Assembly: GCA_012267605.1 (NCBI GenBank)
Contig: JAAXGF010000328.1
Span: forward strand, 1 to 10,471
Direction of reading: 5' to 3'
Origin: Alphaproteobacteria bacterium
GTDB taxonomy: Bacteria; Pseudomonadota; Alphaproteobacteria; JAAXGF01
DNA length: 10,471 nucleotides
Positions 1 through 8,083 of the stretch are shown piece after piece. Below the pieces are notes generated by a model, which had not been told where the DNA came from, made no database searches, and saw only the letters and a program-made list of their open reading frames with translations. A program made the translations under genes and the position numbers. The number at the start of each line of letters is the position of its first letter. The stretch's first letter is position 1.

Positions 1-330
1 CTCAATGACCTCACGCTTAAGCATATATCGTGTCTCTTTGGTTAGTGTCCGGCCGCCAACCGCGCTGACTAGCGTATGAGAGAAATCTATCTCTACTGAA
101 ATTGTACAAGAATCGCCATCGGGCCAATCGGCTGGGGACAGCCGCACGGATGGTTCTTCAAGGCCCTTCGTCCCATACAGCGCCCACCGCAAGGCTTGGA
201 GGGTGGAGGTCTTACCCGAGCCGTTCTCTGCACGGATAACCGTCAACGGCATATCTTGACGAGTAGAAAAATCCAGATCGATATTTCGGAGTAGCTTAAA
301 ATTTCTAATTCGTGCGTCCTGGAGCTTCAT
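1..330 (-). CDS. sspH: SMC/DndD-like P-loop ATPase, SspH candidate, N-terminal part only
   Basis: Only the first 110 codons are in the window; the gene continues past the left edge. My translation begins MKLQDARIRNFKLLRNIDLD and has AENGSGKTSTLQALRWALYG at about residues 34-53. This is the layout of the SMC/RecF/RecN/DndD ATPase head: an N-terminal 'xRIxNF' strand, then a P-loop near residue 40 (K40, T41). The usual first Gly of the P-loop is Ala34. Such proteins normally continue into a coiled coil and a C-terminal half-site with signature and Walker B motifs, which cannot be seen here. The ATG at 330 overlaps the sspG stop in ATGA, so translation is probably coupled. As the third gene after sspD it fits SspH of the SspFGH restriction module. 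The letter follows gene order and memory of the published cassette. The ATPase class is clear; the exact name is less so. Confidence 0.75.
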   Translation of the reverse strand, partial: MKLQDARIRNFKLLRNIDLDFSTRQDMPLTVIRAENGSGKTSTLQALRWALYGTKGLEEPSVRLSPADWPDGDSCTISVEIDFSHTLVSAVGGRTLTKETRYMLKREVIE

Positions 331-545
331 GATTTGGATTCCTGCTGCTTACGAGCAAGGAGTTCGCCTAGCGCGGTAATTCTCCGATTAATTTGCTGGG
401 CGACATTATGTGGGCGCTCCTGTTCTAGCCTCAAAACATCGTCCAGCACTGCTAGGAGTTCCTCACGATACCCTTCGAATCGCTTATCGACCTTACCGAC
501 TTTCTCCCTTATGGTCTGAATGACCTGTCGTTGTGGTGCGCCCAT
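327..545 (-). CDS. sspG: Small helical protein, SspG candidate
   Basis: This is a 72-residue, charged, Cys-free protein with no signal peptide or membrane segment. Residues about 22-67 have heptad-like spacing of Leu/Ile/Val (EELLAVLDDVLRLEQ, then INRRITALGELLAR), so it is probably two amphipathic helices or a short coiled coil broken near Pro45. A strong AGGAG lies six bases before the ATG. It starts 12 bases after the sspF stop and its TGA overlaps the sspH ATG. That placement, together with the good ribosome binding site, argues it is a real subunit and not a chance frame. I recognise no enzymatic motif. By position it fits SspG, the small middle gene of the sspFGH cassette. A bridging or adaptor role between helicase and ATPase is inference only. 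Confidence 0.72.
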   Translation of the reverse strand: MGAPQRQVIQTIREKVGKVDKRFEGYREELLAVLDDVLRLEQERPHNVAQQINRRITALGELLARKQQESKS

Positions 546-551
546 TCGCTT

Positions 552-556
552 CTCCT
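552..556 (-). promoter_or_regulatory. Ribosome binding site of sspG
   Basis: The minus strand reads TAGGAGAAGCGA directly before the ATG at 545, a near-consensus Shine-Dalgarno with about six bases of spacing. It sits just after the sspF stop codon and supports the small gene being translated on its own account. Confidence 0.7.
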
Positions 557-557
557 A

Positions 558-2732
558 CTATCCGTACATATCTCTCATAATTGCTTCTATTTGGTCAAAC
601 GGTCCATCTCTGGATCCAGCGTTCTCCGCAAGTTCAGCAAATTCCTGTGCGCGGTCAAGCTCAGATCTTAATATGGCGCGACCACTGCTACCTCCTGGCT
701 CCGGAGGTATGACGACAAAGTCGTGTAGGTGGGCGAGCTTCTTGCCAATTGCATCACAGCGACGCAGTATACGGCCCCTTCGCTGAATCCACTGGCGCTT
801 GACTGTATTACTGGCCAGTAGGTATCCACTGCTGACTTGCGGAAAGTCGACGCCTTCATCTAGTACACGCATACATGTGATAACATGGTATTCACCGGCG
901 GCGAATCGGTCCAACAAATTTGCGGCACGTCGTTTGTTCTGCGTTTCCTTGGCAGTAAGTTGATGAATTGTAAGGTGCAAATCATTTTGCAGCATGTCAT
1001 TGGTTGCAAGAAGCTGATCTCGGCCCTTGTCCGTCGCATAGACTAGAGTATGTCGTATTTCATCACGTTGCTCTGCGCCCAACAGTGATCTCAGCGTCAG
1101 TACCTTGTTCTCGGCCGATTCGATCACTTTGCGACGTTTTCTCAATAGCGCAGCTACTCTTGACGGCAGTGTGCCACTATCCGCCGGGTCTTGGTCTCCT
1201 CCGCTAAAACCTGTGCGCACTAAAAGCGCCGTTAGTCGTTGCCACTCCTCGAATTCATCCTGAGCTAAGCTAACCCGATGCAGATAGTAATTGTAAGGAA
1301 CAAGACAGACGCCTATTGCTTCCGATAGGGGAAACTCAAAGACCTTGTCACCAAAAAACTCAAATAGCGCACGCGTTCCTTCCGGATCATACTGCCGTTC
1401 TGGTGTTGCGGATAGACCGAGCCGGTAGTCAAAGCGATCCGGGGGATTTGAAATGAATCCAGCACTCCCCAAGTTGTGGACTTCGTCCGCGATGAGCAAC
1501 GTCTTGACCTGCTTTGGTATCGAGTCCAATACAGAGCGGAAATTTTTGGTCGTCAAGTAATTCTGCGTAACGACTGCAACTTGGACCACTGAGACTCTTG
1601 ACACAAGAGATCGAATTGCCAAATCGAGTCGGTCGGTGCGTTTTTGCGCACTACCCTTACTCGGAATTGGTTCTACACCAAAAGCGGCTACTTCGTCGAT
1701 CCACTGGTTTACTAACGGACGATAGGGGGCACTGATAACAATGAGTATAGATTCGCAATCGTTCTGAAGCCGTGTTGCCGCAGCGAGAGCAGTAATGGTT
1801 TTACCAGACCCTGTCGCCATCGCTAAAACACCGCGACGCCCAGCTTGCTCCCAATTAGAGACAGCCCTTCCTTGATGGCCAAATGGCCCTGACTCGATGT
1901 TTATACCGCGTGGGAGCTTGAGCCGCTTCGGAAGCAGCGTTTTCCCGACAGCTACACCTTGAGCCAATAACCTGATTTTCTGCACATCTTCATCCCAAGC
2001 ACGCGCGAAATCGTCCGGTGTTGGTGGGCTTTTCAGTGAGTACTCTCGGAGGAGATCGTTTTTCACCGCCACGGGCAGATCTATTGATAAAACGTATTCC
2101 CGTGAACCGTTCCAGAGCGCTTCGAACTCATTGGTGAGAATCTCGATCGTTTCAACAGCGACTTCATTTCGCCACGATGCTTCGACTCTGACCTGCTCGT
2201 GGTTTCGCGCAAGTCCTGAGGCTGTAAAGTTGCTAGAGCCGTGAGCGACCACGGTGCTATTTCCATCCCGAAAAAACCAGACCTTAGGGTGAAATAGGCC
2301 GCCGTCTTGTAACCAAGCGATCCGTATCTGCAAACGATCTGTGGACAGTAGATACGCCAAACACTCCATCGTATGCTTCACAAGCGCACTTGCGCTTACT
2401 TTTGCCTCGCCTAATAGCTTCCTTAATCGTGCCTCAAGAATCTGACTCGGGGTGCTGACCCCTTCTCTGAGAGCCGCAACATCTTGAGCGCTGATATTTG
2501 GACTCACAATCAATCGCATGGGGCTGTCAGTCCGCACAAGGTATTCAGCTAGTCCTGGCGCGATACTACGTAGAGCTTCGCTACTGAAGAATCCGAACAT
2601 GCAATCAACAGAACTCGATAGTCGCAACGACGCGATCAATACCGAATGCACGAAATCATCTCGTGGGATGACGTACAACGCTTTGTAATCGAGATCTTTC
2701 AGCTCCAATGTCTTATCTCCCGCCACAAACAT
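558..2732 (-). CDS. sspF: PLD-nuclease/DEAD-box helicase fusion, SspF candidate
   Basis: This 724-residue protein joins two modules. The N-terminal part (about 1-215) is phospholipase-D-like: GFFSSEALRSIAPGL at 47-61, H148-P-K150, GSSN at 165-168 and N177-x-E179, a single HxK half-site as in helicase-linked PLD nucleases. From about 280 comes a superfamily 2 helicase: MATGSGKT (305-312), DEVH (416-419), SAT (441-443), motif V near VLDEGVDF (623-630) and the motif VI core QRRGR (650-654). The family role is to translocate on or unwind nucleic acid, with the PLD part as the probable cutter. Here it would be the main effector of the SspFGH module, acting on DNA lacking phosphorothioate. The ATG at 2732 has a weak ribosome site; a TTG at 2708 preceded by GGGAG is an alternative start that would remove eight residues. 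Domain calls are sure; the letter F follows gene order. Confidence 0.85.
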   Translation of the reverse strand: MFVAGDKTLELKDLDYKALYVIPRDDFVHSVLIASLRLSSSVDCMFGFFSSEALRSIAPGLAEYLVRTDSPMRLIVSPNISAQDVAALREGVSTPSQILEARLRKLLGEAKVSASALVKHTMECLAYLLSTDRLQIRIAWLQDGGLFHPKVWFFRDGNSTVVAHGSSNFTASGLARNHEQVRVEASWRNEVAVETIEILTNEFEALWNGSREYVLSIDLPVAVKNDLLREYSLKSPPTPDDFARAWDEDVQKIRLLAQGVAVGKTLLPKRLKLPRGINIESGPFGHQGRAVSNWEQAGRRGVLAMATGSGKTITALAAATRLQNDCESILIVISAPYRPLVNQWIDEVAAFGVEPIPSKGSAQKRTDRLDLAIRSLVSRVSVVQVAVVTQNYLTTKNFRSVLDSIPKQVKTLLIADEVHNLGSAGFISNPPDRFDYRLGLSATPERQYDPEGTRALFEFFGDKVFEFPLSEAIGVCLVPYNYYLHRVSLAQDEFEEWQRLTALLVRTGFSGGDQDPADSGTLPSRVAALLRKRRKVIESAENKVLTLRSLLGAEQRDEIRHTLVYATDKGRDQLLATNDMLQNDLHLTIHQLTAKETQNKRRAANLLDRFAAGEYHVITCMRVLDEGVDFPQVSSGYLLASNTVKRQWIQRRGRILRRCDAIGKKLAHLHDFVVIPPEPGGSSGRAILRSELDRAQEFAELAENAGSRDGPFDQIEAIMRDMYG

Positions 2733-2883
2733 ACAGATGAATGGTCTTCAAATCCCACATAGAATTCTGATGAATTCGACCTGTTGGTTTGTTGGCGACC
2801 TGAATGGGTTTTTAGTTAAGGAAAATCCTATCGACGAATATTCTGGACGAATCTAACGAACCGTATACGCACTACTCATTTTC
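2733..2883. other. 151-base gap between sspD and sspF
   Basis: This is the only sizeable gap in the minus-strand train. It is AT-rich compared with the flanking genes. Two GAATTC hexamers lie four bases apart (2762-2767 and 2772-2777). I find no hairpin followed by a T-run after sspD and no convincing -35/-10 pair for sspF, though one of these is likely to be here. It probably marks the junction between the modification block (sspBCD) and the restriction block (sspFGH). Confidence 0.5.
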
Positions 2884-3726
2884 CTACTTGTGGCACGCTA
2901 GACATGCCTTTGCTTTTCCATAGAGGTCATCCATGTCTAGTGGATCGCGATTAGGACGTAGAGGGTTGGGTTGGTACTTGGCACGCATACGTTGCAGACG
3001 CCGCTCATGGTCTCTCTTGATTTGCTCGATTCGTTCCGGCTGCTCTAATTCATCGAGCGATTCTCCGCGGCTCCAAGTAAAAGGCGAGCCTCCTTCCACT
3101 GCGTCCTTTTCGTAGCGCTTGGCTTCCTTGAAGAAATTCGGGTGACGCTCCATCAACCGAACCCACTCAATCTTCTGCTGAAAGAAACAGAAAGTGCATC
3201 CACTTCGGGTGCGCCACTCGTAGTATTCAGGAAGCCCTAAGCCCACACCCTCCAAGATTTCCAGTACGCCCGACTTGTCAATACCATCGTCCTTAAATGG
3301 TAGTCGCACAACGAGGTGTCCGTGCTTCGACGAGTACCCTTCCCGATATTCTTCATCGGAGCGAATAGCAACATAGCTGCATACCTTTGTACCTTCTTCT
3401 AGGGTTGGCAGGATCCATTGCTCGAAGGGTCGGAGCTTTAATTGCCTAGTACACCAACGCGTTTGGGGAGAAGGCAGAAAATTATTGTACTGCTTTAGCC
3501 AAAAGTCAAAATCCCGATCTGGATTCAACCGAACAATGGGTTTACCTAGGAACCCCTCGAGCTTTACCAAGTACTCGTACACCTCCGGCAACTCCTTACC
3601 GGTATCCGTAAAGAAATATTCCATATCGAGTTCTGGATGGTTCTGACGCATGTGTACAGCCAATGCTGCACTGTCCCGTCCACCCGACAGACCGAGCACA
3701 TGGCGCTCTGATTGGATGCCGTTCAT
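2884..3726 (-). CDS. sspD: Phosphorothioation ATP-pyrophosphatase, PAPS-reductase-like, SspD
   Basis: This 280-residue protein belongs to the adenine nucleotide alpha-hydrolase/PAPS reductase superfamily. The PP-loop LGLSGGRDSAAL (SGGRDS at 14-19) binds ATP, and FFTDTGKELPEV (38-49) is the usual second conserved stretch. Cysteines suited to an Fe-S cluster are C92 (RWCTRQLK), C177 and C180 (GCTFC), with a further CxxC at the C-terminus (C275, C278). DndC and SspD use this fold to activate the DNA backbone with ATP and pass on sulfur delivered by the cysteine desulfurase. The ATG lies one base after the sspC TAG, so the two are co-translated. Length and motifs look intact. DndC is a homologue, but the DUF4007 and large-ATPase partners here point to Ssp rather than Dnd. 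Confidence 0.88.
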   Translation of the reverse strand: MNGIQSERHVLGLSGGRDSAALAVHMRQNHPELDMEYFFTDTGKELPEVYEYLVKLEGFLGKPIVRLNPDRDFDFWLKQYNNFLPSPQTRWCTRQLKLRPFEQWILPTLEEGTKVCSYVAIRSDEEYREGYSSKHGHLVVRLPFKDDGIDKSGVLEILEGVGLGLPEYYEWRTRSGCTFCFFQQKIEWVRLMERHPNFFKEAKRYEKDAVEGGSPFTWSRGESLDELEQPERIEQIKRDHERRLQRMRAKYQPNPLRPNRDPLDMDDLYGKAKACLACHK

Positions 3727-3727
3727 C

Positions 3728-6700
3728 CTAACCCGCCAATTCTATCTTGTTTGTACGCGCCGACTCGTCCACGACAGCAGTGTCCAAATACCGCACACTC
3801 AACTTCGCCAGCGCGGCTAGAATGACATCCCCTCGCCCTTCGCCACTATCCAACAGCGCTTTCTCCAACCCATCCAAAATCCGTTGCACGTCAGCTCGGT
3901 CGTGATCCGCGACAGCGAACTCCTTATGCGCTGGCATAGGTCGCCCGTCCATACCCACAACCACTGCCATCGCGTGGCGCTTGTCGGTACGCCCTTTTAC
4001 GTGGGCGAAAACCTCCGCGCGCACAAACCGTTGCGCCATGTCAGCAAGCTCTACTGCCGCTCGATCAATATCCGCGTCTACCCACTGCTGCGGAGGCTTG
4101 TTTACGGCCATGCCAGCCAGATTCTCCATGTCCGCATCGCTTCCGTTGAACGCTGTGAGGCGAACGATGAAGGCCTCCAACCGATGGTCTCCTCCGAGTT
4201 CGCGAATATTCTTAGCGCGGTCTCGAAGCTCCGCGAGCATGGAAACGGACGCGTTCGGGACCCGAAGTTCAGTGAGTAGCGTCTCCCTCAGGCGGTTGAG
4301 CATCGTCGAATATGCTTGCGTCAGTTCCACTAGGCCCTCGCGGACATGGCTAGCGATCTCGTCCGTGACATCCTTTTGATCGATACTTTCAGCGTCGCCC
4401 AGAACATTTGGCAGGTCGTCGAAAATCAGCTTGTTCGGGTCTTTGGCGTGCTTGAAAATCTGTCGAATCCGTACAGCGTTTCGAGAGAGCCGTTGTGTAC
4501 GTCCAACCCAATGCGGCAGTTTGTCATGAATTGCGATGAGGCCCCGGGCTACGTCAATGGGCTCGAGGTGGCTAAGTCTGTTCGATTCGTCCAACTCGCG
4601 TACCACGTCGGCCATTCTCGACAATTGCTGGCGAGAAACCTCACTCAGATCCATCCACCGCAATTGAACATCATCGGGATCTCTGACAAGGAAGTCCACA
4701 TCCAGATCTGACATGTGGATCTGGAATATTCCCTCACGATAAAACGCGAGTGTTCCCCGCTCGGATAAAATGAACGCAACTGCAAGTACCGGTAACAGCC
4801 CTTCCTTGATCCCAATTGGGGCTTCGCGCCAGATTTCGTATATCTCTGACAAAGGAACGGCCCGGAACGAATTCGTCTTCAAGCAATCCTTTGCCGCCCT
4901 CCAAGCTGGTGCAAGGTTGTGGACATCGTTCTCCTTCGGGTCGGGCGCTACAAACCGCCAACCATCCACCGTTTCTTGGTATAGGCCCGCAGCCTCCAGC
5001 AACGATGCGAACAGGCCACCCTCGGCAGGAAACCCCTTGATCCCGAGACGTGCCTCGCCTTGGTGTAGCACCATCCTTCTCAGGAGCGCGTTTCGCGCGG
5101 CTACGGCGTTGCTCGATGGCTTCACGCGGCCAACCAATTCGTTCCGGAGCTTCGGCGCGAGCTTGAATCGAGCGTCTGCCAAGTCTGATGCGAGGCTATT
5201 GAGTTCAGATCGAAATAACGGCTTTTCGTCGGCATTAATGCGGTACCACGTAGCGCTGTCGAAGGCGCGACCCAACTCACCCTCTAGATGCCCCTCTACC
5301 GCCGCTATCCGTGCCAAGACCTCCCTTCTCGCGACCCGGTCGTGCTGCAAGTCCGGCGAATCGTCGCGCACGCGCTCCAATGCGGCCAACTCTGCTGCCA
5401 AGTCAGGTATACCCCAAGCGCTCGGAGAGAGTCCGACAACCGTATCCCAACTGCGTGTTTGTTGTACTGCTGCGTGGCAGATTTTGTCTGCTATGTCCCG
5501 CGCTTCATGTTGCATTGGGATTACAAGAATGAAACTCCCGATAGCACCATGTCGAGGCGAATATTCTGACGCGATTCGTTCGATCTCTGCGAGTGGCACA
5601 ACGCTTAAGTCGAACCAGCGTAGCGCACCAGTCCGATGGTAGTGGCGCTTTGCGACGATCGGTTGGAGGTTAGCCATTGCACCGACCGAGTTCAGGTCAA
5701 TATCTCCCAAGGTTGTTGATGCCTGCTCGAGCGCTTGATCGATGTCGAAATCGCTACCTTCGAAGATTGCATAAGCATCGACAAACTTGCGAAATACAAT
5801 TAACGACCAACTGTGCAGGTCGTCCAATACGGTCCCGAGTTCATCCGCCTCAACTTCCCGAACCGCCAATTTCAATAGGTCGATGCTTGGTACAAGTCCA
5901 GATCGGTCCTTCAACAAGTCAATGATCGCGATCGCTTTTAGCACGCGTAAATGGTGATCTCCGCCACCCATTGCCTCGCAACGGCCCAGTGCGTCCGCTG
6001 CCAGCGCCCAACGATGCCCGTCAGGAGAAGCCAGGATAGAAGGTTCCAGGTTGATCCGAAGGTAGTCCCACAATCGTGCAGGCTCATATAGGTCGCCCTC
6101 TGAGGCATGGCGAAGGAAATCCTGGAATCCTTGCGGTTCCGCAGAATTGAGGAACCCAAACAGGCTACGTTGATTTTGGCCGAAGCGTCGGCGAGAAAGG
6201 GGACCTAGCAAGCACGCCACCACCGGGTGCAGCGGCCAGCAATCCTCCAGCATCTCCGGGAGATATGGAGATGCCTGTCCCGGCAACAGTCCAGCCACGT
6301 TTTTGGCCAGAGAGCCAGGCGGTCGCGATGAATGCTCGCTTCGTATCGCCCGGCCGATCAGATCAATTTGTTCATCGCCCGTCGTATTGACCACGAGGTC
6401 TACGAATCGGCCTTGGATCTTCGCCCACTCATCGCGCATCTGTCGCGACAGTAGATGCGCATACTCCTCGAATGCTTGGTGAAGAATCCCGACCACGATC
6501 AGGCGCCCGCTACTGCGAGAAGCAACTTCGGCTAGCTGTTGAAACAGGTGAATATCCGACCCGTCGTGCGCCGCAGCCTCTAGGAACTTGCCCATTTCAT
6601 CGATTAGAACCAGTAATCCACCGCTAGCTCTCGGATTGCGTGCGGCAATTTCCTTGAGCGCGTCGAGAATATCCGGCTCAGTCCAAACTCGCGGTGCTTT

Positions 6701-7117
6701 CCCAGGAAGCAATCTCCCTGCCACAATTGTTTCGCCGATCACTCTTTCCGGACGATCACGCCGACCCATGACCGGCAACATCCGCCAGCCCCGATTTTGA
6801 GGGGGCATGGCCTCCGCCAACATCGTAGAAGTCGTCTGCCCAAGGATCGATTCCGCGCGGCGTCGCAGCGCTTCATCTCCATTGAGCACGGTGCCTAGCG
6901 CTACGGCCAAACTCGATTTGCCGCTGCCATACGGGCCCGTCCAGGTAAACGCGCCCTGACCACTCTCCGCCACATGACGCGCCATGGTCCGCAGAACCTC
7001 ACCGGATGATCGCGGGCAGACAAACCCTTCCAGCGCTGCGGGATTGGCGAGATCGGTGTCAACCCGGATGGCGAGTTGGTACCGGCGAGCTACGTGAACA
7101 TGATCAGCCAGGGCCAT
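3728..7117 (-). CDS. sspC: Large P-loop ATPase of the Ssp modification complex, SspC
   Basis: This is an 1129-residue ATPase. Walker A is GPYGSGKS at 61-68 and Walker B is LLVLIDEMGK at 168-177, with D173 and E174 as the Mg/catalytic acids. The sequence then keeps an AAA-like fold (VVGILHQAFEEYA about 213-225). The long C-terminal two-thirds has no motif I recognise and is mostly helical by composition. There is no signal peptide or membrane span. In Ssp systems SspC is the ATPase that works with SspB and SspD in sequence-specific single-strand phosphorothioation. The start is fixed by TAATG, in which the sspB stop and the sspC ATG share a base; the Shine-Dalgarno is weak, so coupling with sspB probably drives its translation. 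Long frames on the opposite strand inside it are shadows. The identification rests on the P-loop plus the DUF4007 and PAPS-reductase neighbours. Confidence 0.85.
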   Translation of the reverse strand: MALADHVHVARRYQLAIRVDTDLANPAALEGFVCPRSSGEVLRTMARHVAESGQGAFTWTGPYGSGKSSLAVALGTVLNGDEALRRRAESILGQTTSTMLAEAMPPQNRGWRMLPVMGRRDRPERVIGETIVAGRLLPGKAPRVWTEPDILDALKEIAARNPRASGGLLVLIDEMGKFLEAAAHDGSDIHLFQQLAEVASRSSGRLIVVGILHQAFEEYAHLLSRQMRDEWAKIQGRFVDLVVNTTGDEQIDLIGRAIRSEHSSRPPGSLAKNVAGLLPGQASPYLPEMLEDCWPLHPVVACLLGPLSRRRFGQNQRSLFGFLNSAEPQGFQDFLRHASEGDLYEPARLWDYLRINLEPSILASPDGHRWALAADALGRCEAMGGGDHHLRVLKAIAIIDLLKDRSGLVPSIDLLKLAVREVEADELGTVLDDLHSWSLIVFRKFVDAYAIFEGSDFDIDQALEQASTTLGDIDLNSVGAMANLQPIVAKRHYHRTGALRWFDLSVVPLAEIERIASEYSPRHGAIGSFILVIPMQHEARDIADKICHAAVQQTRSWDTVVGLSPSAWGIPDLAAELAALERVRDDSPDLQHDRVARREVLARIAAVEGHLEGELGRAFDSATWYRINADEKPLFRSELNSLASDLADARFKLAPKLRNELVGRVKPSSNAVAARNALLRRMVLHQGEARLGIKGFPAEGGLFASLLEAAGLYQETVDGWRFVAPDPKENDVHNLAPAWRAAKDCLKTNSFRAVPLSEIYEIWREAPIGIKEGLLPVLAVAFILSERGTLAFYREGIFQIHMSDLDVDFLVRDPDDVQLRWMDLSEVSRQQLSRMADVVRELDESNRLSHLEPIDVARGLIAIHDKLPHWVGRTQRLSRNAVRIRQIFKHAKDPNKLIFDDLPNVLGDAESIDQKDVTDEIASHVREGLVELTQAYSTMLNRLRETLLTELRVPNASVSMLAELRDRAKNIRELGGDHRLEAFIVRLTAFNGSDADMENLAGMAVNKPPQQWVDADIDRAAVELADMAQRFVRAEVFAHVKGRTDKRHAMAVVVGMDGRPMPAHKEFAVADHDRADVQRILDGLEKALLDSGEGRGDVILAALAKLSVRYLDTAVVDESARTNKIELAG

Positions 7118-8070
7118 TATGCGGCGTCTCTATTCGAGTGGGGCAAATAGTCGGCGTCAATGAAGCTCAACGTTTCTTCCGTACTGAAATCGCGCTCACG
7201 AATCAGTTGCTTCAGCCCCGCCGTTTCCGACCAGCGGAAACATCCGTCACTGATCCGATCAAGCTCAAACAGCCGGTCCGCTAACGCATTTTCGTCCAGT
7301 AGAAACACTCGGCCGGGCGATCCCGGTTCGTGTGCCAATGCTTCGAACGACAGTGTTTGGGCCGTGGTATGTCTCGACCAGAATTGGGCCACTGCGTAGC
7401 AAAATACTCCGTCGCTGAGCGTCGGTTTACGTCCCCGCAGGAATCTGAATCCGTCACGTTGACCGACCGGTCGTATCAGCCCCAATTCCGTTAGCGGAGA
7501 TTCCAGGGCGTCCTCGTGGCTTGCTTTTCCCGAAGGCAATCTCGGTACGTAAGTACGCACAAAACACGCTACGTCATTTTTGATTGTAGAAGTAGAGGCG
7601 CGCGCCCAACCGCATTCTTTCGCGAGTTTTTCCAGCCCCTTGACTAGGGTCTCTCGATGAAACGACTCGGAAGGGAAGTGGTTGAATGCCCAGAACCACG
7701 TGGTCTTGAACGGGCTGCTGCAGAGATTCCAATGAATGAGCCACGTAGTGGCCGGATCTTCCATGAACGGGTCGAGTCCGTCGTCGTCAAACAACCGAAC
7801 CCCCAACGGCGTCGGTGAGGCTTGTCCATGCGAGTCGTCGATTATTCCGACCGCCGAGGCCCAATGCCGCATCGAGGCAACCATGTTCTTGCCCACACCG
7901 AACCGCGCGATCGCGTCCTCGGCAAGGAATATCGACCTCTTTTGTTCGTACTCAGCGGAGGCTGATACGGCATCGAACGCCTTCTTCAGCCATCCATACC
8001 GTAGTGGGAAAGTCTCGTGACCCGACAATTTAGGCCGGTAATCGGGCTCGTAGAGGCGTCCCCGCAGCAT
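7117..8070 (-). CDS. sspB: DUF4007 family protein, phosphorothioation DNA nickase, SspB
   Basis: With the ATG at 8070 the product is 317 residues. Residues 16-33 read SGHETFPLRYGWLKKAFD, the N-terminal signature I know from DUF4007 proteins; the middle has GVGKNMVASMRHW and DPATTWLIHWNL. SspB is reported as a DNA-nicking component that opens the strand to be sulfur-modified. I cannot point to its catalytic residues from sequence alone. The reading frame is open to an ATG at 8184, but that would overlap sspA head to head, adds 38 residues before the conserved region, and lacks a ribosome site. The ATG at 8070 has AGGGAG seven bases upstream and puts the conserved motif near the N-terminus, so I prefer it. 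The gene ends in TAATG with sspC. Confidence 0.85.
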   Translation of the reverse strand: MLRGRLYEPDYRPKLSGHETFPLRYGWLKKAFDAVSASAEYEQKRSIFLAEDAIARFGVGKNMVASMRHWASAVGIIDDSHGQASPTPLGVRLFDDDGLDPFMEDPATTWLIHWNLCSSPFKTTWFWAFNHFPSESFHRETLVKGLEKLAKECGWARASTSTIKNDVACFVRTYVPRLPSGKASHEDALESPLTELGLIRPVGQRDGFRFLRGRKPTLSDGVFCYAVAQFWSRHTTAQTLSFEALAHEPGSPGRVFLLDENALADRLFELDRISDGCFRWSETAGLKQLIRERDFSTEETLSFIDADYLPHSNRDAA

Positions 8071-8077
8071 TACTTCG

Positions 8078-8083
8078 CTCCCT
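8078..8083 (-). promoter_or_regulatory. Ribosome binding site deciding the sspB start
   Basis: The minus strand reads AGGGAG, then seven bases, then ATG (8070). This near-ideal Shine-Dalgarno is the main reason to reject the longer upstream start at 8184. Its first two bases are also the last two bases of the adjoining inverted repeat. Confidence 0.7.

Noticed and set aside
2820..2884. GGAAAAT/ATTTTCC pair as a terminator after sspD
   Set aside because: The arms are about 50 bases apart and AT-rich, with no T-run after the second arm on the minus strand; it is not a plausible intrinsic terminator.
3884..4711. Plus-strand frames of 121-132 codons opposite sspC
   Set aside because: They overlap one another and the sspC coding strand, with low-complexity shadow composition and no ribosome sites.
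4770..5642. 290-codon plus-strand frame opposite sspC
   Set aside because: It lies wholly antisense to a clear ATPase gene, is rich in Ser/Arg/Ala as antisense shadows are, and has no recognisable motif.
2884..8070. Assignment as a Dnd (DndBCDE), BREX or DISARM system
   Set aside because: The PAPS-reductase-like protein is shared with Dnd, but DUF4007 and the large ATPase beside it fit Ssp. No DndE, PglZ, BrxL or methyltransferase is present.
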